From positions 372,001 through 436,000 of the forward strand of contig NZ_JBAWKD010000003.1 of assembly GCF_037095735.1 (NCBI RefSeq): 64,000 nt of DNA, read 5' to 3'. Position 1 is the first letter of the stretch; each line of letters opens with the position of its first letter. Below are positions 33,103 to 41,991 of this stretch, piece by piece. Source of the stretch: Frigidibacter sp037095735. GTDB taxonomy: Bacteria; Pseudomonadota; Alphaproteobacteria; Rhodobacterales; Rhodobacteraceae. Under the pieces are notes generated by a model that saw only the letters and a program-made list of their open reading frames with translations, was not told where the DNA came from and searched no databases. The position numbers and the translations under genes are program-made.

Positions 33103-33966
33103 TCAGCCGCGCCGGTCGAGGGCAAGGGCGACGAGATCTGCGAAATCCTGCGCGTCGCGCGACCGGGCGACCTCTTCGGCCGTGACCTTCACGCCCCAAT
33201 GCGCGGCCATCGCCGCGTAGCGCGGCTGGCGGTGCGCCAGCGCACGGGCATAGGTCCAGCGCACGAAGGCATCGGGATCGACCGTGGCCTCGGTCAGGCC
33301 GGTCTCGTCGAGGTAGGCCGCCCAGGCGGCGGTGAGGAAGTCGGGCTGATAGTACATCGGCTTCGGGGCGCGGTCGAAGCGGCGCACGAGTTCGTCGGTA
33401 TGGGCGTCGGAGCCCTCGATCCAGACCATCAGCGTGCGCGAGGACAGCGCGGTCAGCACCGCGTCGGCCGGGTCCCAGGGATCGACGACCTCGCAGATCG
33501 AGCCGCCCGAATCGCAGACGAAATGCGGGTAGCCGTAGATCGCCTGCGCGCGGTCGATGAAATGGCCGGTGTCGAGCAGCGCCGCGATCTCGGCCCGGCG
33601 GTGCTGATCCTGGCGCAGCCGGTACTCGGCCAGGCTGAGGCCGCCCTTCGCCGGGTCGCCGGGCTTGCCGAGATAGGTCGAGAGCGGCGCGAGGTTGTCG
33701 AAGGTGATGTTCGAGGCGATGAAGACCGAGTCGGTCATCAGCAGTTCGCGCAAGAGCGGCACCTTCATCGCCTCGCGCTTGAAATTGTCGGCGATCAGCT
33801 CGCCCATGTAGCGGGTGCCGATGCGGTAATCGATCGAGTAGTGGAACCAGCCGCCCGCCGCGCGCAGCGCGTTCGAGACATGGGTCTTGCCAAGGCCCGA
33901 CATCCCGAACAGCAGCACCCGGCGGTTCTCGGCCGCCTCCCAGGCCTTGCGGCTGTCGTAGATCAT
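33103..33966 (-). CDS. P-loop ATPase of unknown function
   Basis: 287 residues. A Walker A loop GMSGLGKTH lies at residues 21-29, close to the N-terminus; later segments FIASNITFDNLAPL and VWIEGSDAHTDELV could supply a Walker-B-like region. It resembles nucleotide kinase or shikimate-kinase-like folds with a long helical C-terminal part. GAAGG lies before the ATG. The protein is well conserved-looking, but I know no function for it. Confidence 0.72.
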   Translation of the reverse strand: MIYDSRKAWEAAENRRVLLFGMSGLGKTHVSNALRAAGGWFHYSIDYRIGTRYMGELIADNFKREAMKVPLLRELLMTDSVFIASNITFDNLAPLSTYLGKPGDPAKGGLSLAEYRLRQDQHRRAEIAALLDTGHFIDRAQAIYGYPHFVCDSGGSICEVVDPWDPADAVLTALSSRTLMVWIEGSDAHTDELVRRFDRAPKPMYYQPDFLTAAWAAYLDETGLTEATVDPDAFVRWTYARALAHRQPRYAAMAAHWGVKVTAEEVARSRDAQDFADLVALALDRRG

Positions 33967-34002
33967 CGCCTTCGCCTTCCCTTCCGGTCCCTTGGCCGGT
34001 TC

Positions 34003-34947
34003 CTAGCGGGCCATCTGCGCGACGTCACGGGGTTTCCTGCGCAGCAGCCGCCCGTCAATGGTCACGAGCCCCGCCGCGATCAGCGCGAAGCCGGCGAAGG
34101 CCCGCGCGGGCAGCGCCTCGCCGAAGAACAGCGCCCCGAGCAGGATCGAGATCGGCGCCACCATCAGCGTCACGAGGCTGGTGTTGCCGACACCGGCCAG
34201 CGCGATCAGCCGGAAATACAGCAGGTAGGCAAGGCCCGTCGCCACCGCGCCAAGGTAGCAGACCGCGAACCAGTCGACCGGCCCTGCCCCGGCGAAGCCG
34301 CCCGTCCCGGGCAGGCTGCCGGCGGTGCCGCCGATCAGCGCGGCGGGCAGCGCGAAGACGGTCGCGCCGGTCAGCATGCCGGCGGCCGAGACCTCGGGCG
34401 CGGTTCCGGTCGAGGCGAGGCGCGCGATGACACCGCCGAAGGCATAGCTGAGCGCGGCGCCCAGAACCGCCAGCTGGCCGATCGAGGCCGGGTCGAAGGC
34501 CGCGAGCCGGTGCAGCCCCAGCGTGACGCTGACCCCGAAGACGCCAAGCGCCACCCCGGCGGCCTTGCGCAGGCCCAGCCGTTCATCCCGGAAGGCGATG
34601 GCGGCGACGGTGACGCCGAGGATCGCGGTCGAGGTGTTCAGGATCGCGGCCAGCCCGGAATCGATCCGGGTCTGGCCCCAGACGATCAGCGCGAAGGGCA
34701 GTGCGCTGTTGAAGAACCCCATCAGCAGGAAGCTGGCCCAGACCCGGGGCGCGCGCGGCAGCGGCAGGCCGCGGGCGGCGACGACGCTCCACATCACCAG
34801 CGCGCCGATGCCCACGCGCAGCGCCACGGTGGGGGCGACGCCGAAGGCATGCACGGCGACGCGGTTGCCGGGGAAGGACCCGCCCCAGATCAGGGCGAGA
34901 AGCAGCAGTTGCGCCCAGGCGGCGGGGGGAATCTGGCGTTGGCTCAT
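34003..34947 (-). CDS. EamA/DMT-family transporter
   Basis: 314 residues with about ten helices in two EamA repeats. ALIWGGSFPGNRVAV opens repeat 1, and VAPISILLGALFFGEALPAR ends repeat 2 in the standard EamA pattern. It is an inner-membrane exporter or metabolite transporter of unknown substrate. I chose ATG 34947 (MSQRQIPPAAW) with AAGG upstream. A second EamA gene lies upstream on the same strand, 125 bp away. Confidence 0.88.
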   Translation of the reverse strand: MSQRQIPPAAWAQLLLLALIWGGSFPGNRVAVHAFGVAPTVALRVGIGALVMWSVVAARGLPLPRAPRVWASFLLMGFFNSALPFALIVWGQTRIDSGLAAILNTSTAILGVTVAAIAFRDERLGLRKAAGVALGVFGVSVTLGLHRLAAFDPASIGQLAVLGAALSYAFGGVIARLASTGTAPEVSAAGMLTGATVFALPAALIGGTAGSLPGTGGFAGAGPVDWFAVCYLGAVATGLAYLLYFRLIALAGVGNTSLVTLMVAPISILLGALFFGEALPARAFAGFALIAAGLVTIDGRLLRRKPRDVAQMAR

Positions 34948-35031
34948 GGCGACCTTCTGGCAGCGCGCGCGCGCGGGCGCCACCCGGATGCTGCGGATCC
35001 GGCGCGCCGCGGCAAAGCGGCGGCGCCGGGA

Positions 35032-35100
35032 GATGTCAGGCAGCCGCGGCCAGCGCCGCGGCCCCGGGGATGTCAGGTGGCCGCGGCCAGCGCCGCGGCC
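35032..35100. repeat. Direct repeat duplicating the 3-prime end of the second EamA gene
   Basis: Two copies of about 32 bp beginning GATGTCAGG occur at 35032-35063 and 35069-35100 (30 of 32 positions identical by eye). The second includes the stop and last codons of the EamA gene ending at 35073; the first lies downstream of it. This is a partial duplication of the gene end. Each copy contains the palindromic CCGCGGCCAGCGCCGCGG. Confidence 0.65.
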
Positions 35101-35987
35101 TCGGCCCGTCGGCGGCCGTCGACATAGAGGCTCACCCAGTTCGCGGCGAAGATCACCGCGCCGCCAAGGATCACCATCGGGTCGAAGGGCTCGGCATAGA
35201 ACAGCGCGCCCACCACCGCGATCAGCGGCAGCCGCAGGAAGTCGATCGGCGTCACCACCGAGGCCGGGGCGAGCGAGAGCGCGGTGGTCAGCGACATGTG
35301 CGCCACCACCCCGGCCACCGCCACGAGGCCCAGCATCAGCCAGTCCTGCCCCTGCGGCCAGAACGGGTGGCCCGCGGCCAGCAGCAGGGGCAGCGCCATC
35401 AGCCCCTGCAGGACCGACATCCAGAACAGCACCGACAGCACGCTGACCCGCCGCGTCAGCCACTTGGTCACGATGGCAGAGCCCGCGAAGCCCACCGCCC
35501 CCAGAAGCGCGGTCAGGATCCCCGGCGAGAGCCCGCCGGCGCCGAAGGGCCGCGCGACGATCAGGATGCCGCAGAACCCCGCCAGCGCGCTGGCCAGCTT
35601 CACCGCGCCCAGCCGCTCGCCCAGCAGCAGCGGTGCCACCAGCGCGACCATGATCGGGTAGGAGAATTCCATCGCGAAGAGCTGCGCGAGCGGGATCATC
35701 GCCAGCGCGTGGAACCAGGCGTTCTGCCCGGCGAAATGCGAGGCGTTGCGCAGCAGGTGCAGGCCCATCGCCTGCGGGCGCAGCTCGGCCCTGCGCCGCA
35801 TCGCCACCGCGAGGCCCGCGACCAGCACCATCCCGATCACCGAGCGCCAGAACATCGTGCCCAGCGTGGTGATCCCGTCGCTGAGCCCCCGCGCCGCCAT
35901 CGCCATCGCCGAAAACCCGAGGATCGCCCCCAGCATCCAGAGCGCGGCGAGATAGGGCCTCTCGCCAAGGGAAGACGGGTGGGACAT
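35073..35987 (-). CDS. EamA/DMT-family transporter
   Basis: 304 residues, ten helices. YLAALWMLGAILGFSAMAMA opens the first repeat, and LRLPLIAVVGALFYAEPFDP closes the second. It shares fold but not close sequence with the adjacent EamA protein, so this is not a recent duplication. AGGAG lies 9 nt before the ATG at 35987. The substrate is unknown. Confidence 0.88.
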   Translation of the reverse strand: MSHPSSLGERPYLAALWMLGAILGFSAMAMAARGLSDGITTLGTMFWRSVIGMVLVAGLAVAMRRRAELRPQAMGLHLLRNASHFAGQNAWFHALAMIPLAQLFAMEFSYPIMVALVAPLLLGERLGAVKLASALAGFCGILIVARPFGAGGLSPGILTALLGAVGFAGSAIVTKWLTRRVSVLSVLFWMSVLQGLMALPLLLAAGHPFWPQGQDWLMLGLVAVAGVVAHMSLTTALSLAPASVVTPIDFLRLPLIAVVGALFYAEPFDPMVILGGAVIFAANWVSLYVDGRRRAEAAALAAAT

Positions 35988-36709
35988 CGGCAGGCGCTCC
36001 TCGGCGCGGCCGGGGGAAGGCCGCTCGCGGGTCAGGCTTAGACCTCGCCGCCGGTGCTCACAAGCGCAGGAGCGACATTCCGTCGCGGCTTTGGGCGGCG
36101 GCGGCCACAGACGACAGGTCCGGGGGTCGTTCCGCGCCCCTAACACCCGTGCCAGCGCAATCGCCGCCGTCCGGACACCGCGGGTGATCCCCGCGGCGCC
36201 CCGCGCCCGCGCAAGGGCTGCGGCCGCGTGCCGGCGTCTTGAGCGCCCCTGTCGGCGTGACCCCCGCGGTCCGGTCACCGCCGCGGCGCCTGCGGCGCGA
36301 CCGCTCCCGCTCACAGGTTGCGGCACGGCGCCGGCGTCCTCTGCGCCTCATCCGGCGTGATCGCAGTGGTCAGGTCATCGCGGCAAGGCCGACAGGGCGC
36401 CCGCGCCGTCGCATGGGCTGCGACCCGGTGCCGGCGTTCGGCGCGCCCCTGACTGGCGCGATTGCGGGCGCTCGGTCATCGCGACGGCGGCGACAAGGCA
36501 CCCTCGTCTGCGCATAGGCTGCGACCCGGTTCCCGCATCCATCGCACCTCCCGCCGGCGCGATTGCGGCGGTGCTGTCGCTTGCGGCGGCGCCGATAGGG
36601 CGCCCGCGCACAGGCTGCGGCGCGAATCAGACGTCCCTTTCAGACCGCCTCGTGACCGGGCCCGCGCGGCGTCAGGCGACGGGCCGCCCGCCCGCCCGCG
36701 GCCGGCGGC
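35988..36709. repeat. Degenerate tandem repeats of about 100 bp in a 722-bp non-coding gap
   Basis: Five units start with a GCGCCCCT-like word at 36134, 36243, 36342, 36443 and 36544 (spacings 109, 99, 101, 101). Each later carries a GGCTGCG word and then a GTGCCGGCGTC-like word just before the next unit. Unit bodies share words such as GGCGTGAT/GGCGCGAT. No gene or ribosome site fits. The gap lies between the start of the EamA gene and the end of potA. Confidence 0.7.
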
Positions 36710-37837
36710 CTAGCGGAACAGCACCAGCGCCGAGGGCGACCAGGCGACGCGGGTCCGGGTCCGAATGTCCAGCACCGGGCGGCCGGGCGTGTTGCGCATC
36801 GAGATCCGCACCGGCTTTTCCACCCCGTCCAGACGCACGTCGTAATAAGTCATGTCGCCGTAATAGACGACCTCCTCGACGGTGCCGGGGGTCTCGCGCT
36901 CGGGCGCGGTCTGGCCCTCGTAGAGGATCGTCAGCGTCTCGGGCCGGAAGCCCACGCTCGCGCCCTCGCCCGTCAGCGGGCCCGGCGCCTGATCGGCGCC
37001 GATCTCGGTCTGGCCGAGCCCCTGCACCTCGACCGTGATCCGCCCCCCCGCCTCGCCCACGACGGCGGCGGGCAGGAAGTTCATCACGCCGATGAAATTC
37101 GCCACCTCCTTCGAGGCCGGGCGGCGATACAGAGTCTCGGGATCGGCGAGCTGGGCGATCTGGCCCTCGAACATCACCGCGATCCGGTCGGACATGACCA
37201 GCGCCTCTTCCTGGTCATGGGTGACGAGGATGAAGGTGATCCCGACCTGACGCTGCAGCTTGATCAGCTCGACCTGCATGTGCTCGCGCATCTTCTTGTC
37301 GAGCGCCGACAGCGGCTCGTCCAGAAGCAGCACCTTCGGCTTCAGGATCAGCGCGCGCGCCAGCGCCACCCGCTGCCGCTGCCCGCCCGACAGCGCATGC
37401 GCGGCGCGGTCGCCGTAGCCGCGCAGCCCCACCATCTCGAGCGCTTCCTCGACCCGCCGGGCCTTGTCGGTGCGCGAGCCGGGGTCGCGGCGCAGCCCGA
37501 AGGCCACGTTCTGCGCCACGCTCATGTGCGGGAAGATCGCGTAGGACTGGAAGACCATGTTGGTCGGGCGCTTGTTGGCCGGGATCTGCGTCGCGTCCTT
37601 GCCGTCGATCAGCACGGCGCCGGACGAGATGTCCTCGAACCCGGCGATGGTGCGCAGAAGCGTGGTCTTGCCGCAGCCCGAAGGGCCCAGCAGCGAGAAG
37701 AACTCGCCCGCCCGGATCGAGGCGTTGATGCCGCGCAGCGCGTGGTAGTCGCCGTAGTATTTGTGGACGTCCCGGAACTCGATCATCGTCGGGCGCGGGG
37801 CCTGTCCCGTGGCCTTGGCGGTTGGGGAAAGGGTCAC
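36710..37837 (-). CDS. potA: Polyamine-type ABC transporter ATP-binding protein (PotA-like)
   Basis: 375 residues from a GTG at 37837, which overlaps the permease stop (GTGA) and has GGAGG 6 nt upstream; an ATG at residue 18 (MIEFRDVHKYY) is the alternative. Walker A is GPSGCGKTT, the signature LSGGQRQRVALARAL, and Walker B LLLDEPLSALD. A C-terminal TOBE domain follows, ending LDIRTRTRVAWSPSALVLF. It powers the two permeases encoded upstream. Confidence 0.88.
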   Translation of the reverse strand: MTLSPTAKATGQAPRPTMIEFRDVHKYYGDYHALRGINASIRAGEFFSLLGPSGCGKTTLLRTIAGFEDISSGAVLIDGKDATQIPANKRPTNMVFQSYAIFPHMSVAQNVAFGLRRDPGSRTDKARRVEEALEMVGLRGYGDRAAHALSGGQRQRVALARALILKPKVLLLDEPLSALDKKMREHMQVELIKLQRQVGITFILVTHDQEEALVMSDRIAVMFEGQIAQLADPETLYRRPASKEVANFIGVMNFLPAAVVGEAGGRITVEVQGLGQTEIGADQAPGPLTGEGASVGFRPETLTILYEGQTAPERETPGTVEEVVYYGDMTYYDVRLDGVEKPVRISMRNTPGRPVLDIRTRTRVAWSPSALVLFR

Positions 37838-38646
37838 AGGAAGCCTCCGGTATCCTTGCCGCCGGTCTTCGCGATGCCGCGGCGGCGGTAATATTCGGCC
37901 AAAGTCAGAAGCACGATCGAGAAGGCCACCAGCAGGGTGCCAAGCGCCATGATCGTCGGGATGTTCTTGGGGAAGCGCAGCATCGAGTAGATGTAGACCG
38001 GCAGCGTCACCTGGTTTCCGGCCAGGAAGAAGGCGATGATGAATTCGTCGAGCGAGATGGTGAACGAGATCAAGAGCGCCGAGATGATGCCGGGGGTCAC
38101 CAGCGGCAGGATCACCAGCCGGAAGGTCGACCATTTCCCCTCGCCCAGGTCATAGGCGGCCTCTTCCAGCGAGCGGTCGAGGCTGTTGAAGCTGGCGGTC
38201 AGGATCGCGATGGCGAAGGGGGTGCAGACCAGCGTGTGGCCCATGATGACGGTGCCGAGGTTCAGCGTGAAGCCGACGCCCAGGAGCACCATCAGCAGCG
38301 AGAGCGAGATCAGGATGTCGGGCAGCACGAGGGGCAGCATGATCAGCCCCATGATCGGGCCCTTGCCCTTGAAGTCGTAGCGGGTCGAGGCGCGGGCGGC
38401 GAAGATGCCAAGCACCGTGGCCGCCACCGCCGAGGTCACAGCGACGATCAGCGAATTCGTCAGCGCGGTGCGCAGGGTGGTGTCGCCAGCCATCGTCTCG
38501 AACCACTTGGTGGTGAAGCCGCGCAGCGGGAAGGCGATGATCGTGCCGTCGTTGAAGGCGAAGAGCGGCAAGAGGATGATCGGGGCGTAGAGGAACACGA
38601 GGTAGAGGATCGTGTAGGTCTTGAGCCCGAGGCCGTTGGATTTCAT
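37834..38646 (-). CDS. potC: Polyamine-type ABC transporter permease (PotC-like)
   Basis: 270 residues and six helices. The coupling loop reads EEAAYDLGEGKWSTFRLVILP (broken here as EEAAYDLGEGK then WSTFRLVILP). YAPIILLPLFAFND at the N-terminus is typical of PotC. It overlaps potA by four bases and lies 10 bp from potB, so the three genes are one operon. It probably pairs with PotB in the membrane. Confidence 0.88.
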   Translation of the reverse strand: MKSNGLGLKTYTILYLVFLYAPIILLPLFAFNDGTIIAFPLRGFTTKWFETMAGDTTLRTALTNSLIVAVTSAVAATVLGIFAARASTRYDFKGKGPIMGLIMLPLVLPDILISLSLLMVLLGVGFTLNLGTVIMGHTLVCTPFAIAILTASFNSLDRSLEEAAYDLGEGKWSTFRLVILPLVTPGIISALLISFTISLDEFIIAFFLAGNQVTLPVYIYSMLRFPKNIPTIMALGTLLVAFSIVLLTLAEYYRRRGIAKTGGKDTGGFL

Positions 38647-38656
38647 CGCGGGCTCC

Positions 38657-39553
38657 TCAGCGCGTGGTCTTCTTCAGGAAGCGGCGGTTGGCGAAGACGA
38701 AGGCCACCGACAGCAGCCCGACCGCCGCCATCGCCACCACCGCCAGCGCCGCGCCAAGCGGGCGGTTGTCGAGGCCGAGCATCCGGTTCTGGATCAGGTT
38801 CGCGATCATCGGAAGCTTGCCGCCGCCGATCACCTCTGGCGTGACGTAGTCGCCCACCGTCGGGATCAGCACGATCAGCACCGCGGCGACCACGCCCGGC
38901 ATCGCCAGCGGCAGGGTGACGCGCCAGAAGGTCATCAGCCGGCTTTCGCCGAGGTCCTGTCCCGCTTCCAGCAGCGAGCGGTCGATCTTTTCCAGCGCCA
39001 CGAAGATCGGCAGGATCGCGAAGGGCGCATAGGCATGGGCCAGCGTCAGGACGATCGAATTGGTGTTGTAGAGCAGGAAGGACAGCGGCTCGTCGATCAG
39101 GCCGATGGTCTTCAGGCCCGAGTTCACCACGCCGTTGAACCCGAGGATCACCTTCCACAGGAAGACCCGGATCAGGTAGCTGGTCCAGAACGGGATGGTG
39201 ATCAGGAAGAGCCACAGCGACTTGCGGTTCGGGGCGACGTGGAAGCTGACGAAATAGGCCACCGGGAAGGCCAGGATCACCGTCGCCGCCGTCACCAGCA
39301 CCGAGACATAGAGCGAGCGCCACAGGACGGCGCGATAGATCGGCTCGGTCAGCGCGGCGGTGTAGTTTTCCAGCGTGAAGGTCCAGTCGACCGTGGCCGG
39401 CTGGCTGGAATCGGTCAGGAAGGAATAGAGGAACATCAGCGCCAGCGGCGCGCCCAGAAGCAGCAGCGCGACGATCAGCGTGGGCGAGATCAGGGCAAGG
39501 CCGGCCGCGTCCTCGCTGCGCCGGAAGCGCGCCCACCGGGTCTGGTCGTTCAT
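38657..39553 (-). CDS. potB: Polyamine-type ABC transporter permease (PotB-like)
   Basis: 298 residues and six helices. Typical PotB blocks are PFWTSYLIRVFLWKVIL and LLEAGQDLGESRLMTFWRV, the latter being the EAA loop. The PTVGDYVTPEVIGG segment is also characteristic. The start is ATG 39553 (MNDQTRWARF). It is the first gene of the operon as seen here: no substrate-binding protein gene precedes it, only 669 bp of non-coding DNA. The nearest candidate is the PotD-like gene at 54.0 kb. Confidence 0.88.
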   Translation of the reverse strand: MNDQTRWARFRRSEDAAGLALISPTLIVALLLLGAPLALMFLYSFLTDSSQPATVDWTFTLENYTAALTEPIYRAVLWRSLYVSVLVTAATVILAFPVAYFVSFHVAPNRKSLWLFLITIPFWTSYLIRVFLWKVILGFNGVVNSGLKTIGLIDEPLSFLLYNTNSIVLTLAHAYAPFAILPIFVALEKIDRSLLEAGQDLGESRLMTFWRVTLPLAMPGVVAAVLIVLIPTVGDYVTPEVIGGGKLPMIANLIQNRMLGLDNRPLGAALAVVAMAAVGLLSVAFVFANRRFLKKTTR

Positions 39554-40222
39554 GCCTGGCGCCCCTTCTTGCCTTGCGCACAATTTGCCCTTTCGAGGGG
39601 CATGGGATCAAGGGGCCAAGTGCCGGATGCGAAGCGGGGATTTCGCGGCGTGGGGCAGATGCCGCGAAAACGGGCAGCGCCCGGCGCAGTGCAGTTGCCC
39701 GCGAATGCGGCGGCGGGTCGCCGCGAGCGTTCCCGGATCCACAGCGCGGGTGGCCAGAGGAAGGACGAGCCGAAGCGGGGCACGGTGCGACCGCTGACGC
39801 CGGGGGCTCTCCGCGCACCACGCGCTCGCCACCCATGGCGGAGGGCGATGCGCCGCGGGCCATTCCCGTTGGGGCGCTCGCTCCGACAGGCCGCACGAGC
39901 CGCCAGAGGGCCAGTCTGCACGTGGCGGGAGCGGCGCATCACCCTCTGCCGGCCGTGCGCCCCTGCCCGCGAACACGCCTCGGGACGCAGACGCGGCGCG
40001 GTGTGACCCATTCTTGCCGTCAGATCGGTACCGGAGCCCCGCCGGCCGCCGCAGAAGCCGCCGGATCGGGGCCGCTCCGCACGAGGCGGGACCGGCGCAG
40101 CATCCGCCGCCGGTCGTGGAGTTCTTCCCGCAAGCGGGCCCGAGATGGGGCGCACTGCGGCGAGACCACCCTGTGCCGTCGGATCGCGACCGGGTCGTCG
40201 GGCGGCCCGCGGCCGGACGATG
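39554..40222. other. 669-bp non-coding gap with weak repeated words
   Basis: No gene is visible. GCCGTCAGATCGGTACCGG (about 40015) and GCCGTCGGATCGCGACCGG (about 40172) are near-identical words 157 bp apart, and GCGCACTGC/GCGCACCACGC-like words recur. The character is that of the 4.3 and 36.1 kb gaps. It must contain the promoter for potB. Confidence 0.45.
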
Positions 40223-40984
40223 TCAGAGGTGGTGCAGGACCAGCGGGCGGCCGCCGACCTCGGTCACCTCCAGCTCCATGTCGTAGAGGGGGCCAAGCAC
40301 GGCGGGGGTCAGCACCTCGGCGGGCGTGCCTTGGGCGATCACCCTGCCCTCCTGCATGGCGACGACATGGTCGGCCCAGGCGGCGGCGTAGTTCACCTCG
40401 TGGATCACCACGACGATGCTCTTGCCCTCGTCCCGAAGCCGCCCGAGCTCGCGCATCAGCGAGCGGGCATGCGACATGTCGAGGTTGTTCAGCGGCTCGT
40501 CCAGCAAGAGCCAGGGCGTCGACTGCGCGAAGGTCATCGCGAGGAAGGCGCGCTGGCGCTGGCCACCCGAAAGCTCGTCGAGGAAGCGGTGCGCGAGCGG
40601 GTCGAGCCCGAAGCGGGTGATCGCGGCGGCGATGGCGAGGTCGTCGTCGATCCGCGGCCGGCCGCGGTGATGCGGCCAGCGGCCGAAGCCCACCAGCTCG
40701 GCCACGGTCAGCCGGCTCGCCACCGGCGTGTCCTGCCCCATGATCGCGACATGGCGCGCAAGCTCGGTCGTGTCGGTCGCGGTCACGTCGAGCCCGTCGA
40801 GCGTGATGCGCCCCTGCGAACAGGGCATCAGCCGGCCGATCAGGCGCAGAAGCGTCGACTTGCCGGCGCCGTTCGGGCCGATCAGCGCCGTGACCTTGCC
40901 CGCCGGCAGCGTCAGGTCGATGTCGGACAGGATCTTCGCCGCGCCGATGCTGTGCGACAGGCCCTGGACCTCGATACCCCTCAT
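40223..40984 (-). CDS. Siderophore ABC transporter ATP-binding protein
   Basis: 253 residues, FecE/FepC class. Walker A is GPNGAGKST, the signature LSGGQRQRAFLAMTF, and Walker B LLLDEPLNNLD. It starts within the last codons of the upstream permease gene (4-bp overlap). It energises the two permeases of this cluster, importing an iron-siderophore from the periplasm. Confidence 0.9.
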   Translation of the reverse strand: MRGIEVQGLSHSIGAAKILSDIDLTLPAGKVTALIGPNGAGKSTLLRLIGRLMPCSQGRITLDGLDVTATDTTELARHVAIMGQDTPVASRLTVAELVGFGRWPHHRGRPRIDDDLAIAAAITRFGLDPLAHRFLDELSGGQRQRAFLAMTFAQSTPWLLLDEPLNNLDMSHARSLMRELGRLRDEGKSIVVVIHEVNYAAAWADHVVAMQEGRVIAQGTPAEVLTPAVLGPLYDMELEVTEVGGRPLVLHHL

Positions 40985-41991
40985 CGCACCCGTCCCTTCA
41001 GAAGCAGCCAGAGGAACACGAGGCCCCCGGCGAATTCGATCACCACGCTGAGCGTGCCGGCAAGGCCCAGGAACCGCTCGAACAGCAGCTGCCCGCCGAC
41101 GACCAGCACCGCCCCGGTCAGCGCCGCCGCCGGCAGCAGCCGGGCATGGCGCGCGGTGCCGGCCAGCGCCCGGCCGAGGCCTGCGGTGATCAGCCCGAGG
41201 AAGGCCACCGGCCCGACCAGCGCGGTCGAGACCGCGACCAGAACCGCCGTCAGCGACAGCGCCGCCACCATCACCCGGTCATGCGCAAGGCCCAGCGACA
41301 CCGCCGGATCGCGCCCCAGCGCCAGCACGTCGAGCCGCGCCGACAGCCGCCACGCGGCGCCCATCGCCAGAAGCGCGATCGGCGCCGCCCAGATCAGCAG
41401 CGCGCCGTCGATGCGGCTGAAGCTGGCGAAGCTCGCCGCCTGCACCATCGCGAAATCGTTCGGATCCATCGCCCGCTGCACCAGTCCGCCCAGCGAACGG
41501 AACAGCACGCCAAGGATCACTCCGGTCAGGATCATCCGCGCGACATCGCCCGAGCCCGCCCGCGTCAGCAGCGTACCGAACAGCGCCAGCGCGGCGGCGG
41601 TCATCACCACCGTCTCGCCCAGGAATTTCGCGCCCACCGGCACCGCGGCATAGCCGGCGATGCCGAGGCCCGAGATCATCAGCACCTGCCCCAGCATGTA
41701 GAGCGCGTCGAAGCCCATGATCTGCGGGGTCAGGATCCGGTTGCGGCTGACGGTCTGGAACAGCACCGTCGCGACCGAGACCGCGGCACCGATGATCAGC
41801 ATGCCCGCCAGCTTCTCGGCCCGCAGTTCGAGGATGAAGGCCCAGCCGCGGCCGAGGCCCTGGAACAGCCAAAGCCCCGAAACCACAAGCAGTGCCGCGG
41901 CCATCAGCCAGAGCGCGCGACGCCCCGCGACGCTGCGGGCGCGCGGAGTGTCCGCCGGGGCCGGGGCGAAGCTGAGGGCCGCGTCAGCCAT
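40981..41991 (-). CDS. Siderophore ABC transporter permease (second)
   Basis: 336 residues of the FecCD family with about nine to ten helices. LGRDPAVSLGLAHDRVM and VGPVAFLGLITAGLGRALAG are the conserved cytoplasmic-loop regions. It overlaps its neighbours on both sides, showing a tight operon. With the other permease it forms the channel. Confidence 0.9.
   Translation of the reverse strand: MADAALSFAPAPADTPRARSVAGRRALWLMAAALLVVSGLWLFQGLGRGWAFILELRAEKLAGMLIIGAAVSVATVLFQTVSRNRILTPQIMGFDALYMLGQVLMISGLGIAGYAAVPVGAKFLGETVVMTAAALALFGTLLTRAGSGDVARMILTGVILGVLFRSLGGLVQRAMDPNDFAMVQAASFASFSRIDGALLIWAAPIALLAMGAAWRLSARLDVLALGRDPAVSLGLAHDRVMVAALSLTAVLVAVSTALVGPVAFLGLITAGLGRALAGTARHARLLPAAALTGAVLVVGGQLLFERFLGLAGTLSVVIEFAGGLVFLWLLLKGRVR

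Noticed and set aside
36134..36650. CRISPR array
   Set aside because: Units are about 100 bp, degenerate along their whole length, with no identical short repeats, unique spacers or cas genes.
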